Below are positions 45,676 to 57,831 of a stretch of DNA of 64,000 bases, piece by piece. Location of the stretch: the NCBI GenBank assembly GCA_032164295.1, contig JAJHTX010000007.1, positions 2,330,501 to 2,394,500 of the forward strand. The letters run 5' to 3'. The notes beneath the pieces are model-generated. The model saw nothing but the letters and a program-made list of their open reading frames with translations, was not told where the DNA came from and did not search any database. Numbering within the stretch: position 1 is the stretch's first letter; each line of letters opens with the position of its first letter. This DNA is from Inonotus obliquus (taxonomy: Eukaryota > Basidiomycota > Agaricomycetes > Hymenochaetales > Hymenochaetaceae). The position numbers and the translations under genes were made by a program.

Positions 45676-46683
45676 AGGCAATGACTGTTTAAGGATATCG
45701 AGGTTGTTGTGTAGTTGGCATGCGGTGTTATACCTCGACTCATATTATATGCATCATAATTATATGCAATGATAATCGTGTGTGATAACGAGTTACGTAA
45801 GGTTGACGGTTCATATCGCGAGAAGATGAGATAGCCTCCGGCATTCAGAATCAGAATGAAATCTCAACTGATCGAGTGATTATATAATGTTCAACGTAAA
45901 TTTTTGTATCATCAAGGTCAACCATTACAAAAGCCTCTCGTCTCGTCGGCCTAGTACGAGTACTTATTACATATTCACTCGCTTATTCGTGAGTCTTGTC
46001 CACCTGTGAATCCATCGTTAGCATCTCTGAGGAACAGGTTTATCACCACATTATTCGACTCACACCTGTCGGGGAATTTCAACTCTACTTACTCTCATCG
46101 GTAATGATCGTTTAATTCATACGGCCGTTTCTGCGAAATTTCATTTCAAACATTCACGTATTGCTCAATCTTTACCCTGAATTCCTTGCGAGGCTGTAAG
46201 GTCACAGAGCGATCGGATCGTATGCGGTCTGACACGGACCATCCGATTATTCTTTATGTAGTCATAATCAGCTGCTCTTCAGTTTCGAAGAATTCGAGTA
46301 TATGGGATATTCCACGCCAACGATGGTCATTACTTCGAGAAACGCGTTCATGCGCGGGCCTTTGCCTTGTTTCCGACGGTAAATCTGCATACGCGGGAGA
46401 TTCGGTCGTTACGGCCAGCAATCAGCCTCCTTGACGCGGCTGTGCGGTTTTGAAACCGCAACCTCAAGTCGCCGCTCTTATCCATTCTTGAAGCTGATGT
46501 TACACAGCAACTCTACAATCTGTGCCGGCTTTCTCGGATGGGCGATGAACTCGATGCTCACCCAGGATGTATATAAATAGCGCGATTTCGTGGTGAGTAC
46601 TCTTCACTCCTCTTCTCCCCTTCCTTCCTACTCTTCCTTTGAATTGTTCTGTATTTCGCATTATAATTTATTCTTCAGCTTAC
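45676..46683. other. Intergenic region, no gene seen
   Basis: An 82-codon frame at 46186-46434 resembles nothing I know. A TATATAAATAG box at about 46567-46580 lies 105 bp before the next gene and is followed by C/T-rich leader. Confidence 0.45.
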
Positions 46684-48284
46684 ATGTTGCTCGGACTCCT
46701 TTCCCTGGCAGCTTTCGCCCCGCTGTCTCTTGCTGCAGTTCATGAAGTCACTGTCGGTGGACTGAAGCCAGACGGGACTCCCAACCTCGCATTCTACCCG
46801 AACGATATTAGAGCGGACGTCGATGATATTATCCGCTTCAAATTGTAAGCCCGGTCATTTTCCACATTGATGATCTGATCTGATCTGATTTTTCTTAGTA
46901 ATGTCAAAAATCATACTGCGACACAAAGTAGCTTCGGTGAACCCTGTGCGAAGCTCAAGAATGCCTACGGTCAAGAAATCGGCTTTGATTCTGGATTGTA
47001 AGTATCTATTTCGTTTCTACAAGTTTCTTTGACGGACTTTTATCCCTAGTATGCCCGTTAAGGATCCTTACGGATTCTTGCCGACTTTCGAGGTCAAAGT
47101 GAACTCATCCGACCCGATCTGGGTTTACTGCAGACAGGTGAACCCACCGAACCCGACTCATTGCCAATCTGGCATGGTCTTTGCGGCGAACGCGCAAGAT
47201 TATGGCAACACATTCGACAAGTTCCTTGCGAATGCGAAGGCATCCAAGGCCCAAAATACGGCATCCTCTTCGTATGCGTATACTAGCACAAGTCCGTCTT
47301 GGGGGTCTGGCAGCACCGAAACCGTAACTGTGACGAAGACTGTTACGGAGACAACTACGGTTGCGAATGGTGGATATGGGGGATACAGCTCAGTTTACTG
47401 GTCGGATGCGCCAGCGTCTACATGGGCTGCGTATCCTGCGACTCATACAATTGTCGTCGGTGGGAAAGATGCGGGCTTTATTTACACACCATCCAACATT
47501 ACTGCTAACGTCGGAGACAAGGTTCGTATTACTTAAATACCTCTCTCATCAGAAGTCACTGACATTGTATGCTTCATAGGTTCAGTTTATCTTCAAACAA
47601 AAGAACCATACCGTCACTCAAGCCTCTTTTGATGAACCATGCCAAAAGATCGCCGAGACAACGTATCCGCCCGTGTATGGTTTCGACTCTGGTTTCATGC
47701 CAGTCGCCGACGACGCAACGTACTTCCCCAACTTCACTATCACCGTCAACGATACAAAACCCATTTGGGGTTTCTGCCAGCAGCAGGCGGCCAATTTCAG
47801 TCACTGCGGTGTCGGCATGGTATTCTCCATCAACGCCAACCCGTTCTCCGACAAGTCGTTTGAAGCGTTCCAGAATCTCGCTGTTACGAAGAACGGAACT
47901 GGCTTCGTTAATCAGTTTGGGAACCTTACTGCTCCCCCTGCGCCAAGTTACACGGGTCACGGTTCTTCCGGAAAGAGCGTATCGAATTTGAACGCTCTCG
48001 CCGACGGTGACATCGACTCGTCGTCTGCGGATAAGATCTCCACTCTCACGGACAAGTTCGTTCCAGCTGCACTTGGTCTCCTCAGTGGTGCTATCGCGCT
48101 TCTCATCGCTTTAATGGCGATTGGCATCGCACTTCTTAGGCGCATAAAGAAGGACTCGGAATCGCGCCATTTCATGCCGAGTACAAGCTACCAGACCGTT
48201 CCGTTAACGGTGCCGCATTTTGCTAGTGTGAAGGATGGCGCACACGAGTACGAAGAGCCGCGCTACAGTGATAGAGACGTTTAA
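46684..48284 (+). CDS. Secreted/membrane protein with two cupredoxin-like domains
   Basis: The first in-frame ATG gives a signal peptide (MLLGLLSLAAFAPLSLA). Domain 1 has VTVGGLKPDGTPNLAFYPND, NHTATQSSFGEPC, YCRQ and HCQSGMVFA. A Ser/Thr-rich linker with ETVTVTKTVTETTTVANGG follows. Domain 2 has IVVGGKDAGFIYTPSNITAN, NHTVTQASFDEPC, GFCQQQ and HCGVGMVFSI. In both, the His, Cys, His and Met expected of a type-1 copper site are present. A membrane segment (LGLLSGAIALLIALMAIGIA) and a 45-residue cytosolic tail end the protein. Four exons. Single-domain versions with a GPI or membrane anchor are common in basidiomycetes; copper binding and role are inferred. Confidence 0.85.
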
Positions 48285-48971
48285 GGAGCTTACGGGGCGC
48301 GTTTCTTTTCTGGTAACAATGGACTAGGCTTATTTATTTATCTTGGTTAATTGACTCTGACACGACCGATGTATGGACTTGTTTTACGCTCTCGCTATGA
48401 CATTTATTATGGACATTAACTAGTATTGCCTTCGTTTGAGATTCTATAACTTTGTCCCACAGACTTTTCCTTTATCTCCGGAGTAAAGTAGTTAGTATAG
48501 GCTATTCACTAGATCGCTTGAAGATGAGTCGATAAACTGATTCGCTTCCATTCGAGGGCTAGCGGACAATCAATCGGAGTGTCAATCTCGTCCAAAGGAG
48601 TAACACGTGATTGTGATTTGCAGCGATACAACTTGAAGGAAAGCTCGTACCTCTCCTGAAAACCAAACCCAAACCATCAATCATCCACTGCCAAGCGACC
48701 ATTGCTTCAAGGGAAGGATGTTGTAAACCGGGTCTTTCGTTGCAACAATATAGTAATCCCCGAGTCCCGCGGTCCTATTGGTCAGCTGACGAATGATCAA
48801 AATGGTCCTTTTAATCTTGACCACAGAAATGAGGCTGAAACCCTTTGAATGAATCCGACCAGATAGTTCCCCGATGAGCGGCCTGGTAATCCGGTCTGAT
48901 TCGTATTCGTCGGCCTCTAGCTCACGACAAAGTCAGCGAGAACTTCATCTTCGTCCACTGCTACGATTCCG
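48285..48971. other. Intergenic region, no gene seen
   Basis: 3' region of the cupredoxin gene and upstream region of the F-box gene. No frame of note. Confidence 0.5.
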
Positions 48972-50794
48972 ATGGGCAAGTTTCTGGATGCTCCATTCGA
49001 TGTCTTCTTCTCGATACTGGAGTTGACGGATGTCGAGAGCTTGCTTGCGGTAGGCCAGGTATACACCATCTCACTTTCTTATGATTTTGTGCCTCTGACC
49101 TTTCCATTAACTAGTGTAACCGCCAGTGCAGGGAATGGGCGGGTGATCATCTCCTCTGGAAGGAGATTATTCGGCGCATGCAGGAACAGGCCGTACAAAT
49201 ACCGGCACTCGGATTCACCGGTATCGATCGAATGACGCTCGAGCAGCTCAAGCGCTGTGCGGTTAGGGCGTGTCGGATTCGGCGCATCTGGTCGTCCAAG
49301 GACGCTTATCCAAGTAGTTCATTCCTCATCGATTGCAGTCCTTGTCGGTATCAACACGGATTATTTCATACAACTCAGAGAATTCGCTGGATAATTCCGA
49401 TCACGGACGAGTTCTTTGCGGTCAAGCTTGGGTACCATATGTCAAGCGGATTCTTGCAGATCTGGCGGTGCAATGCGGAAGCTCCCCGAGTGGTCGTCAA
49501 TTATCAGCATGATTGGGTTAAGTGGGGTAGCTTCACGGATCTCGCAGAAAAGGCCTGGTATTTCATTTTCAGTGAGCACAATCCGAATCAGTAAGCGTTT
49601 CCAAAGCTTGCCGGTCAGCATTCATCTAATTCGTCTGGGAGATTCGGGCACACACTTCATGTGATGCGATTTTCCGGTTTCGATTCCGACCTTAGACTTA
49701 AGCTTGACATGGAGGTTGTCGCGAAGTTTCCGGCATATGGATCTATTATCAATGTTTTCGTTCTAGCTCGAAGGTCATTTTGTGCCCTGTACTCTGGGTC
49801 ACCAAGTGGAGACGTTGCTCTGTTCTTCGTCCCAGATTGGCTCAAGAAAGATTCCGCCTATATTGATACAGGGGTTAAAAATGTAAGTGTTCAATAATTC
49901 GGGGGTGGCGTGGTGATAGATGTTCTTCCGTAGCAATATTTGGCGAGAAGCTCATTCATCTGCTGGATGGACGCCCGAAATGACCGACTAGTCATGCAAT
50001 TTGAACATGCTTCGAGAGAGGCCGTATGCCAATATGTCTACGCGCTGCACGATCTGGCACGACAAATGGTACCGGTCCCGGCTTTCCCAATCCCCCCTCT
50101 CAACCCTCCATTATTGGAACCTGTCCAGGTTGTTGAACGAAAGATCTCGGAATTGCCGCCTAATCATATTCCATACCACGAGCTCAAATCGCGGGTATCC
50201 TTTAACCATCATTACTTTCCGGTTCTTCCGAATGCTTGTGGCGCGCAGGCGTCGCCACTGTGTAGTCATATCTCATTCGCTTCATCGTATGGTTGTGATC
50301 TCAGCCCAACCTACGTCTTCAAGCATACGTATACGGGAATCGCCGGCGCCTGTCCATTCATGCGGCGCGCGGTGACTCCGGAGATTCGTCGCATAGCGTT
50401 TCAGCAGGACTACATGGACTCCAACACGACGCAGAGATTTTCTATCGGTCATGCCCTTGAGTTACGAGGGCACGAACTCATCGCGTTGGGACATGCATGC
50501 GCAGCGTGGATTGAGGCTCACCCAGTAACTAATCCGATCGCTCCCGGTTTTGATCTGGAAGAATATGACTTGAAGATTGCGTTGTTCCCGAGGAGCGTGG
50601 GGGAGGTTAGAGGCGAGGACGGGGCCGGGTTGCGCGGTGACGGAAGCTCCGACACGCCCATGTCGATTTGTACAGTCAGATGCCCTCCAGAGGTAGATCT
50701 AGCGAGAGCAACAGGGATTTGGCTCGATGCTGTCCAAGGAAAAATATTTATTGGATTAAAATGGGGGAAGATCATTGTGCTGCAGTTTGATTAA
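48972..50794 (+). CDS. F-box domain protein
   Basis: Four exons (48972-49058, 49115-49590, about 49640-49882, about 49933-50794). The first two give a clear F-box: MGKFLDAPFDVFFSILELTD, VESLLAVGQ, then CNRQCREWAGDHLLWKEII. The remaining 530 residues hold short beta-type segments (YHMSSGFLQIWRCN, DVALFFVPDWL, SSFICWMDARNDRLVMQFEH, ATGIWLDAVQGKIFIGLKWG), which recall degenerate propeller blades, but I cannot confirm WD40 repeats. Such large single-F-box proteins are an expanded family in Agaricomycetes and are likely SCF substrate receptors. Confidence 0.78.
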
Positions 50795-51048
50795 TGTATT
50801 CCTGCTCAATCGCAAAGGCGTTGTGCGTGTAACTATCAGGTCTTCTGCTATTGTGCTACACTATAGATAGCTTATCGAATATATATATCGGTCAAGAAGT
50901 ACAAACACTATATTGATGGGAATAGGGGATAGTGTACTATTAGCGTCCAGCGGTGAAACTACACGAGTAAAAGGCGATGACAACTACTCGATCTATAGCA
51001 TTCTCGACTTTTCCCAGATCAGCTCTATTATTTCGCTTAGACAAGGGA

Positions 51049-52508
51049 CTATGAAGTGCCAGTAGGATCTGAAGTTCCGGTGGCTGCAGAGCCTGTGGCC
51101 GTTTCGTCTGTGGTGCCCGCAGTAGAACCGCCATCTGATTCATCGCTTCCAGTGGAAGTTGAACTACTGTTGCTAGAGGACCCGCCTCCGCTGCTTACAG
51201 ACGGATCAGAGGAACCAGAACAATCACCCTCGGGATCCATAGGTATGGAATTACAGCCTGGGAGCGCATCAATTGGGCTGTCCATGCCGATATCCTCGTC
51301 AACCTGGGAATCAATTTTGCACCCCTGTGCGACTTCTTCGTTTATAGAATCCACGAACGGTGGACATTCTATAATTGGAAATTGGCGCTAGCAAAACGAA
51401 GAAGAGTGTGCAAAGTGCGTACCCTGGACGTTGGAGAAGAGATCACCCGTGCACTGCTCGACGGCGTCTTCCAGAACCTCTTGCTTCCAGCCATTCACGA
51501 AATCCGCGTGGAAGCCATATCCAACTTGGTCACCGAACGAGAAAACTGCATTAACAGAAAGAGTGTGATGCGAGGTTAATGATGTTTTCTATTTCAAAGA
51601 CGAACGATACCGAAAACGTGCGAAGTAAAGACGACGCAAAGAGCAGTAACACTCACCCCAATTATTCTGTCCTTCCCTGAAGTCGAAACTGTTGACGTCG
51701 AATATGAATTCAGGAAACAGAGTAATAACCTGCGAAACGATGTGGTAAGTAGCCGCTCTTCCTGGGTGGGAGGATAGAAGGAATCAACTAACTCTGATCG
51801 GATGTGTTCCAGGGCACGATCCGGCGTTCGGATCGCTCCCTTCAGGATACGCCATATGGCTCTTGTGGTCAGAAGAATCGACATTTTCGCCATCCCAGCA
51901 AGATGGAAACGTTACCTGAGCACGAAGGCCTTGTGGACAGTTTGTCTTTGGAAACTCGTGCGTTTCGGGACTTGCGCCACCGTCAAGACATACGAAACTG
52001 ACTGCCTTGTGTGAAGCGTCACTTTCATCAAGCTCCGTGCGAAACGGATCGCCTGCGACCATGCGCAGATCTGCAGGAAAGGCAGATACATTTTCGTCTG
52101 GCCCGGCATTTAGTTTATCTATTTAACGACAGGTCAGGCAAAACTGCGGGAGTACAGGAGGCGATGAGGAAGAGACGTACAATAGGTATTCACCAGTAGT
52201 ACCGGTATGAGTGTTAGTTTTCCGGCCTCGTCTTGGTAATATAGCTGGGGTGCCCAGTAGCTGCTCATGTCATCCTGAACACTCGTAGTTGTACAATCAC
52301 TCGCTTGGAGGCTTTGAGTGTCGACCGTTGGTCCAAAATTTGAAGCACCGACGATAGTATGGACATGACCAGAGACTTCCCCCTCCGTGACAATAGGATC
52401 TAGGCGATCTGTCGTGAGCGTGTTATGCACTAGAATCCAGAATGCAGAAGCGGTGCGGAAATGAAGGAGTATAAGAAAGAATGACGAGAAGAAGCTGAGG
52501 GGCAACAT
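51049..52508 (-). CDS. DUF1996 secreted protein
   Basis: The signal peptide MLPLSFFSSFFLILLHFRTA leads into FWILVHNTLTTDRLDPIV and SGHVHTIVGASNFGPT, the hallmark start of DUF1996 (WSC-associated cell-wall proteins in fungi). Later come DMSSYWAPQLYYQDEAG, SHKAVSFVCLDGG, FPKTNCPQGLRAQVTFPSCW, NVDSSDHKSHMAYPEGSDPN and, near the end, FVDSINEEVAQGCK. A Ser/Thr/Gly-rich tail (SSGGGSSSNSSSTSTGSD) ends the protein. There is no clear GPI signal. Several introns. The family is secreted or wall-bound; catalytic activity is not established. The earlier ATG at 52640 would bury the signal peptide, so the one at 52508 was chosen. Confidence 0.9.
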
Positions 52509-53146
52509 GGTGTTCGTAAAGAGTCCTAAGAAGATAATCACGAGAGCTTTACATGAATTTGAGGTCAGGGGAGAAAGGGTGAGAGCATATTCATGCCTTG
52601 GTGAAATAGAATGCTGTGATATGCTTGTGCGAGCTGGCAATGTACTAAAGATAGTCTCTCATACGCGAAAGTACGTCTAGAGTCTGCAATCCGCGCAAAG
52701 ACCTATGTTTCTGTCAAGGCTCTGAGTAGCAAAGGCCGGAACAGAGGGAACTTCCCAGCTGAGAACAACTTGAAGGTGGGTTCGATGTTGACTCTTTGTT
52801 GAGCAAGACATGAGAGAAACTATGCAAAGTAGATGAAGCAACCAGGGTATGATTTTTCTCAGCAGAAGCACTCTTGACGACCGAATGGACCAGCCATTTT
52901 TCGCTGTATACGAGGACATAGGCCGAGTTGAGATGAATGAATTGATAAAAGAAAGAATAAGAAGAATTATATTATATTAGGCGACGTGTCCGTCACGTGA
53001 CACATACAATGGCCTCTGCTCATCGTCCTTCATAAGTTCATTCTCGCTCTTCCTCATCTTTTCCGCTCACACGAGCCCACTATACCAGGCCCCGTGCCAC
53101 AAGACATCAGAGATCCGAGCAACGATCGACTAATTTACGTGGAAGG
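52509..53146. other. Intergenic region between divergent genes
   Basis: Shared upstream region of the DUF1996 gene (minus) and the ArfGAP gene (plus). An 80-codon minus frame at 52677-52919 was noted but has no support. An AT-rich stretch (TATATTATATTAG) lies at about 52968. Confidence 0.45.
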
Positions 53147-54751
53147 ATGAGCACAAGTATAGTCCCGAAGGAGGAAGCGGACAATGTCTTCGCCATCCTC
53201 AAGGCCCAAAAAGCGAACAAAGTAAGTTTCTGGGCGAATCCGCTGCTTCAGTTCTTTCTAATACGGTGGCCGATCAGATGTGCTTTGATTGCCAAGCCAC
53301 CAGCCCAACTTGGACGAGCATAACCTACGGGATTTACATCTGCTACAATTGCTCAAGTGCCCACCGCAACCTTGGCGTACACCTCTCCTTCGTCCGATCT
53401 ACAAATCTTGACTCTTGGCGCACTGACCACCTGAGGAGAATGAAAGTTGGCGGTAATGCTGCTGCAACCGAGTTCTTTACCAAACACGGCGGTTCATTTC
53501 TATTAAGCGAAGGTGATACGAAAAAGAAATACGAGAGCAAGGTGGCGGAACTCTACCGCTTGGAATTGGATAAGAAGGAGAAGGCGGATTCTGCGATGTT
53601 TCCTGTAGGTGTGGTTGTCGATGGTATTGCGGGTGCTGCGCCTATCAGCGCGCCAGCCGAAGCGAGCGAGGATGATTTCTTCGATACGTGGAATAAGCCT
53701 GTGTCCCCGAAGCCGAATGGATCTAATGGCTCTGCTGTGTCGGCGAAACCGACCGTCATCAATCGCGCCGCATCGTCTCCTGGGTCGACCATGCCGCGCA
53801 CTGTCACTTCTGCTTCCCTGCTCGCTGGATCCACCAAGACTGCGTCCGCGAAGCCTGCACGTCTCGGGCTCGGCGCTGCTCGCCTCAACTCAGCATCATC
53901 GACTACCGGGACAGGTGGTGGTGCAAAAAAACTCGGCGGGCTCAAGGGTGCTGCAAAATCTGTGTCGCCAATAGACTTCGAGAAGGCGCAGCGCGAGGCA
54001 GAGGCAGAGGAAGCGCGTATTAAACAACTAGGATATGATCGTAAACGAGAAGAAGAGGAGGCTGCTGCTGCTGCCGCTGCGTCCGCCGCCAGTACTACTT
54101 CATCCGCAACAACGTCGGGACCTACTAGCGAATTAGGAGGCCCTGCCAAAACAGGCTTGTCAACTACTCCTTCCGCTGCATCCGGTAGCTCGCGTCTTGT
54201 TGGCCACCAGAAAGGAAGCAGTCAGGATATGGCACGATTGGGCATGGGAATGAAGCGACTCGGTCTTGGAACTGCAGCTGCTTCCTCTGCCGCTCCTCCC
54301 TCTCCCTCTACTCCTGCTGCTCCCGAAGAGCCAACATATGCAAGGGAACACTTCGGGACTCAGAAAGCGATTTCAAGCGATATGTATTTCGGACGAGGAA
54401 TACATGATCCTTCACGCTCAGCCGAGGCGCAAGCGCGACTTGCGCAATTTCAGGGTGCCTCTGCTATCTCTTCGGCATCCTATTTCGGTCGAGAAGAGGA
54501 AGAAGAAGCTGCCACGCGTGCTGCGGGAAGCGATGGGAGCCTGCTTGGTGATGGAAGTTTGGAAGGCGTACAAACAGCCGCGCGTGAGGCTCTCCAGAGG
54601 GTTATTTCGAACCCTGACGTGCAGAACGGCGTGGAGACGCTCAGGCAAGGGGCCTTAAAGGTGAGCTACTCATAACAGGCAATAATGACATCCACTTGAC
54701 ACTGTCAATTTGCAGCTGAGCGAGTACCTCGCGCAGATGGGCGAGCGCTAG
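53147..54751 (+). CDS. GLO3: ArfGAP, Glo3 / ArfGAP2-3 type
   Basis: GTPase-activating protein for Arf1 in COPI vesicle traffic at the Golgi. Three exons (53147-53221, 53278-54660, 54716-54751) give 497 residues. The zinc finger is C-x2-C-x16-C-x2-[10 protein letters not shown] at its start and [20 protein letters not shown] with the catalytic Arg in the HRNLG loop, then [11 protein letters not shown]. The rest is Ala/Ser-rich with an acidic/basic coiled part ([17 protein letters not shown]). Near the C-terminus, [10 protein letters not shown] and [12 protein letters not shown] are the ISSxxxFG repeats (Glo3 motif) of this subfamily. It ends [11 protein letters not shown]. No defect seen. Confidence 0.94.
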
Positions 54752-55424
54752 AACGCGGATACAAGTCGTGGACGATGACTGCATAACGTATTTTACATTA
54801 TCACGGCCCGCATGACAATTGATATTTTGTCTCTTTTTTCACTGGCTGGAATATGATGCCCTTCGATCATGAAACGTGTTCATCCTATTTAAGGGATCCG
54901 AGAAGACTAATGACTCCTTGAGTACGAATCCAACATGCACGACATCGATACCAGGACATGCACCGGTGATACTCATACGAGAGTTTCCATGAAGAGCAGC
55001 TAGCTTTGGGCTGAGATACGGCAGAGTTGGTTACACAAATGAACCGAACCTTAATATTTAGGCGCCCATTAGAAGAGGAACTGCCTCTAGTGAAGAATCC
55101 ATACTCCTGACTGTGAATGACCCACGGTTGGGCCGGGTGACTCCTTCCATCAAGCCTTGCCAGGACCTGCCTCTCACCGCATTTCATCGCATACTGCTAG
55201 TACGGGTATACAACACATCCGTATGTATACTCGCCTTGTGCTTTAGCTAATATTAATCAGATTGTTTTATTTCGAGTCGTCTACTGGTACTGTCATTGAC
55301 ACGAACCAGTGCAGGTGACTTGGGCGCTTAACGTTGGGCACATATAAGGCCGCTTGGAGCGTTGGGCCCCAACTCAGCTTCTTTCATTATAACATCCACC
55401 AACTCATCTCACCCTTTACCACCC
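54752..55424. other. Intergenic region, no gene seen
   Basis: A 100-codon minus frame at 54885-55187 has no family resemblance. An ACATATAAGG TATA-like box at about 55339-55348 lies about 80 bp before the small secreted protein gene. Confidence 0.45.
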
Positions 55425-55793
55425 ATGCGCCTCTCCCTCGTCGCCCTTGTCATTGCTACCTCTCTTCCTGCCGCACTCGGCGGCCCAGTCGTTTACGCAC
55501 TCTGCCAGACCGGTCAGTACTTCTTGATAAGGCGGTTGCGACCTCATGCACATTGACTGACACTGTCGCGTTCTAGCATGTAATGCGGGTGCTGTCGTTT
55601 GCTACGCAGCGGCTGGAGCAACGTTTGGAACCGTTGCCGCCCCAGCAGCTCCCGCCGCAATAGTTGCGTGCAATACTGTTCTGGGCACGTAAGTCCTCTT
55701 CATGTCGTCTGGCTTCGAACGGATGATACTAACATCTGAATACCTAGATGCATGGCTGCGTGCACCGCTTCGCTGCTCGCGCCGACCATATGA
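55425..55793 (+). CDS. Small secreted Cys-rich protein
   Basis: Three exons give about 80 residues. The signal peptide MRLSLVALVIATSLPAALGG is followed by PVVYALCQTACNAGAVVCYA, AAGATFGTVAAP and, across the second intron, LGTCMAACTASLLAPTI. Cys pairs are spaced as CQTAC, C, C, C-x3-C. Short proteins of this type (hydrophobic, Ala/Gly-rich, six or so Cys) are frequent in Basidiomycota and are sometimes auto-named zygote-specific protein; function is not known. It is not a hydrophobin, because the Cys pattern differs. Confidence 0.75.
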
Positions 55794-55796
55794 GCG

Positions 55797-56083
55797 TTGC
55801 CACGATGCGTCTCCAGCATCGCCAATTCAATTTCGACACTGATTTCCCGAAGATCATCTCAACCGACTCGCCGAGTGGTCTTACTGCTTGGCCCGTATTC
55901 AATCTTATCACCTTAAATGTTTTCTTGCGACCGCAAAGAATGTAGTATTCAGATGTTGTTTCCCATCCGTGAATGAAACTGTTCTTGATCATCCAATTGT
56001 GATCTTCTTAACAGCTCAGGATCCTTGGGGAGTCAGTGTCGAAATTGAGTCGGCGATGCTGGAGACATATCGCGACATTGTTT
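55797..56083. repeat. Inverted repeat, 60-bp arms
   Basis: The left arm (about 55797-55855) and right arm (about 56020-56080) are inverted copies sharing GTCTCCAGCATCGCC and TCAATTTCGACACTGA, about 80-85% identical, with about 165 bp between. It begins 3 bp after the stop of the small secreted protein gene, so its 3' untranslated region could form a long hairpin. It may be a small foldback or MITE-type element. Confidence 0.6.
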
Positions 56084-56317
56084 ATAACTTGATCTATGTC
56101 CATTGAAGGCGTATTCTTGATTGTGCATCCCGTATAAATTCCGTACATGTTCCTGTGATATGTAAATCCTTCATTTTGTAACATTCCTTCCCAATCAGCC
56201 AATCCTTGCTAGAATCTATCGCTCCCTGAAAGAACATGTAACATGCGCCATCGGCGTGTGAGCGACAGGAAAATTCTAATTCTAAAAATATTCCACGCGA
56301 CAAAACGTTCTAGGCTA

Positions 56318-57632
56318 TCATGAGGCAATGCCCTTCACAATCATAGGGAGAATGCCTTGTCAAGCAGTCAGCGAGCATACTCAGAGTAAACTAGGTCCAC
56401 CAGGACGTACCTCCTGTGAGTAGATTGACAGAGGCGTGATTTGCTGTCTCTACTAGTCCTCGGATGAACCCGCTGTGAGTGGTTATGGAGATGACTTAAA
56501 ATTCAAAGTATAAATATATACACTCTCACATGAGAATGAGGCACTAACCGAGACCGCCATCGCGCTCGAAAATATAGTCTAAAACTCTCCGTGCGCGCTC
56601 CGCGACATGAGCCTGCGTCTCTCTAACTTTTGGGTCAAATAGCTCGTCCTCTTCAGTAAGCCCTTCTTCAATTGCAAACTCAGGAAACTCTGCTTCGATG
56701 TAGGAACGCGGGCGGCGCTTATCGCACGAATGTACGCCATATATCTCCCGAGCATTCTGGCCGTCCAAATGATGATCGCAAATTGTTAGAAATGTCACTT
56801 GTTGTGGAGGGAATCCTACCTCTAAAACCAGGGGGCGATGTTTCGAACAGTTGGTTATACCTTCGAAGGTGAGCTGGAAAGTCCGAAGCGCGCGCGTCAA
56901 AGGGCTGCAGTAGAGTCCATCTGGAGTCGGCAGTCCTACGGCACTTTCCTTCTTCCACATTAGATTCGCATCCCGAGCTTGATCCTCTCCAAGCTCAGTG
57001 AGCAGGGGATCAGCTGGAATAGAGCACTAATTCGAAAGGCGGTTCGAAATGCAGGATCGAGGCGCTTACGACCCCATATAATCTCTCCATCACCATCAAG
57101 TTTGGCCCAGTATCTTTGGAGAATAATAATCGCAGAATATTCAACACCAAGAGCAATCATCTTACTCATTCCAACACTATGCCGCAAATCTGAGGGATTC
57201 ATCCATGCGAAGATTCTTATATGACTACGCACTTGTGTTCCGTATTTAAGTTCTGCTAGATTGTCTGGATCATAATCAGCACTCGGGTTTTCTTCGACGA
57301 GACTAATTGGCGACTCACGGAACCCTTGTCCATGGCGTCCGGCGATGATGAGTTTATAGGTTACACCAGGCCCGGCATCCTCGTTAAGCTTTTCCAAGCG
57401 TGAGAGTGTATTGCTCCATCGATCTTCAGAAGTGTCGACGAGACCGAAATGCGGCAGGATCTGGAGGTGGTAATATTAAACTGAGATAAGAGGACAAAAC
57501 AGAAATCTACGCACCGCTGTAGGGCCATCATACCCCTGGTCCTGGACAAAGAAACCTGGTACCGTCTGATTCGTCGATTTCGGTTTCAATGCATACGTGC
57601 CAGCAACTTACTTCATAGTTTCTTGTGGACAT
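56318..57632 (-). CDS. Histidine phosphatase, PMU1-like
   Basis: Phosphoglycerate-mutase superfamily, in the branch of yeast Pmu1. The start MSTRNYE joins TVPGFFVQDQGYDGPTAILP; then FGLVDTSEDRWSNTL, YKLIIAGRHGQGF with the catalytic RHG, WAKLDGDGEIIWG, and DGLYCSPLTRALRTFQLTFE. IYGVHSCDKRRPRSYIEAEF and EEGLTEEDELFD follow, and the second catalytic His is in SITTHSGFIRGL. The end reads LPMIVKGIAS with stop at 56318. About nine exons. All catalytic positions are present, so it is probably active; substrate unknown. An early part of the frame (57240-57330, LVEENPSADYDP) seems an intron read-through. Confidence 0.88.
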
Positions 57633-57831
57633 GACCGTAGTAGCAGCGGAGCAAACTAGAGTCACAGGGCAGTGATACTCGCGAGGGAAATTTCGAATCA
57701 CGTGAATTTTCACTCACTCGGAATCAGGATTGCGCTGCGGCTTAGACTCTCGATCGATGCGGCCTCTTCCTCGTATCAATCGCACTCAGAGCAGATTTTG
57801 CCTCAGGCCTGACGTATACTTTGTTACAGAA

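Noticed and set aside
52677..52919. 80-codon minus-strand frame upstream of the DUF1996 gene
   Set aside because: No signal peptide logic, no splice link to the DUF1996 start, and no recognised family.
53553..54149. 198-codon minus-strand frame
   Set aside because: Antisense shadow of the Ala/Ser-rich part of the Glo3-type ArfGAP; codon bias of that gene keeps the reverse frame open.
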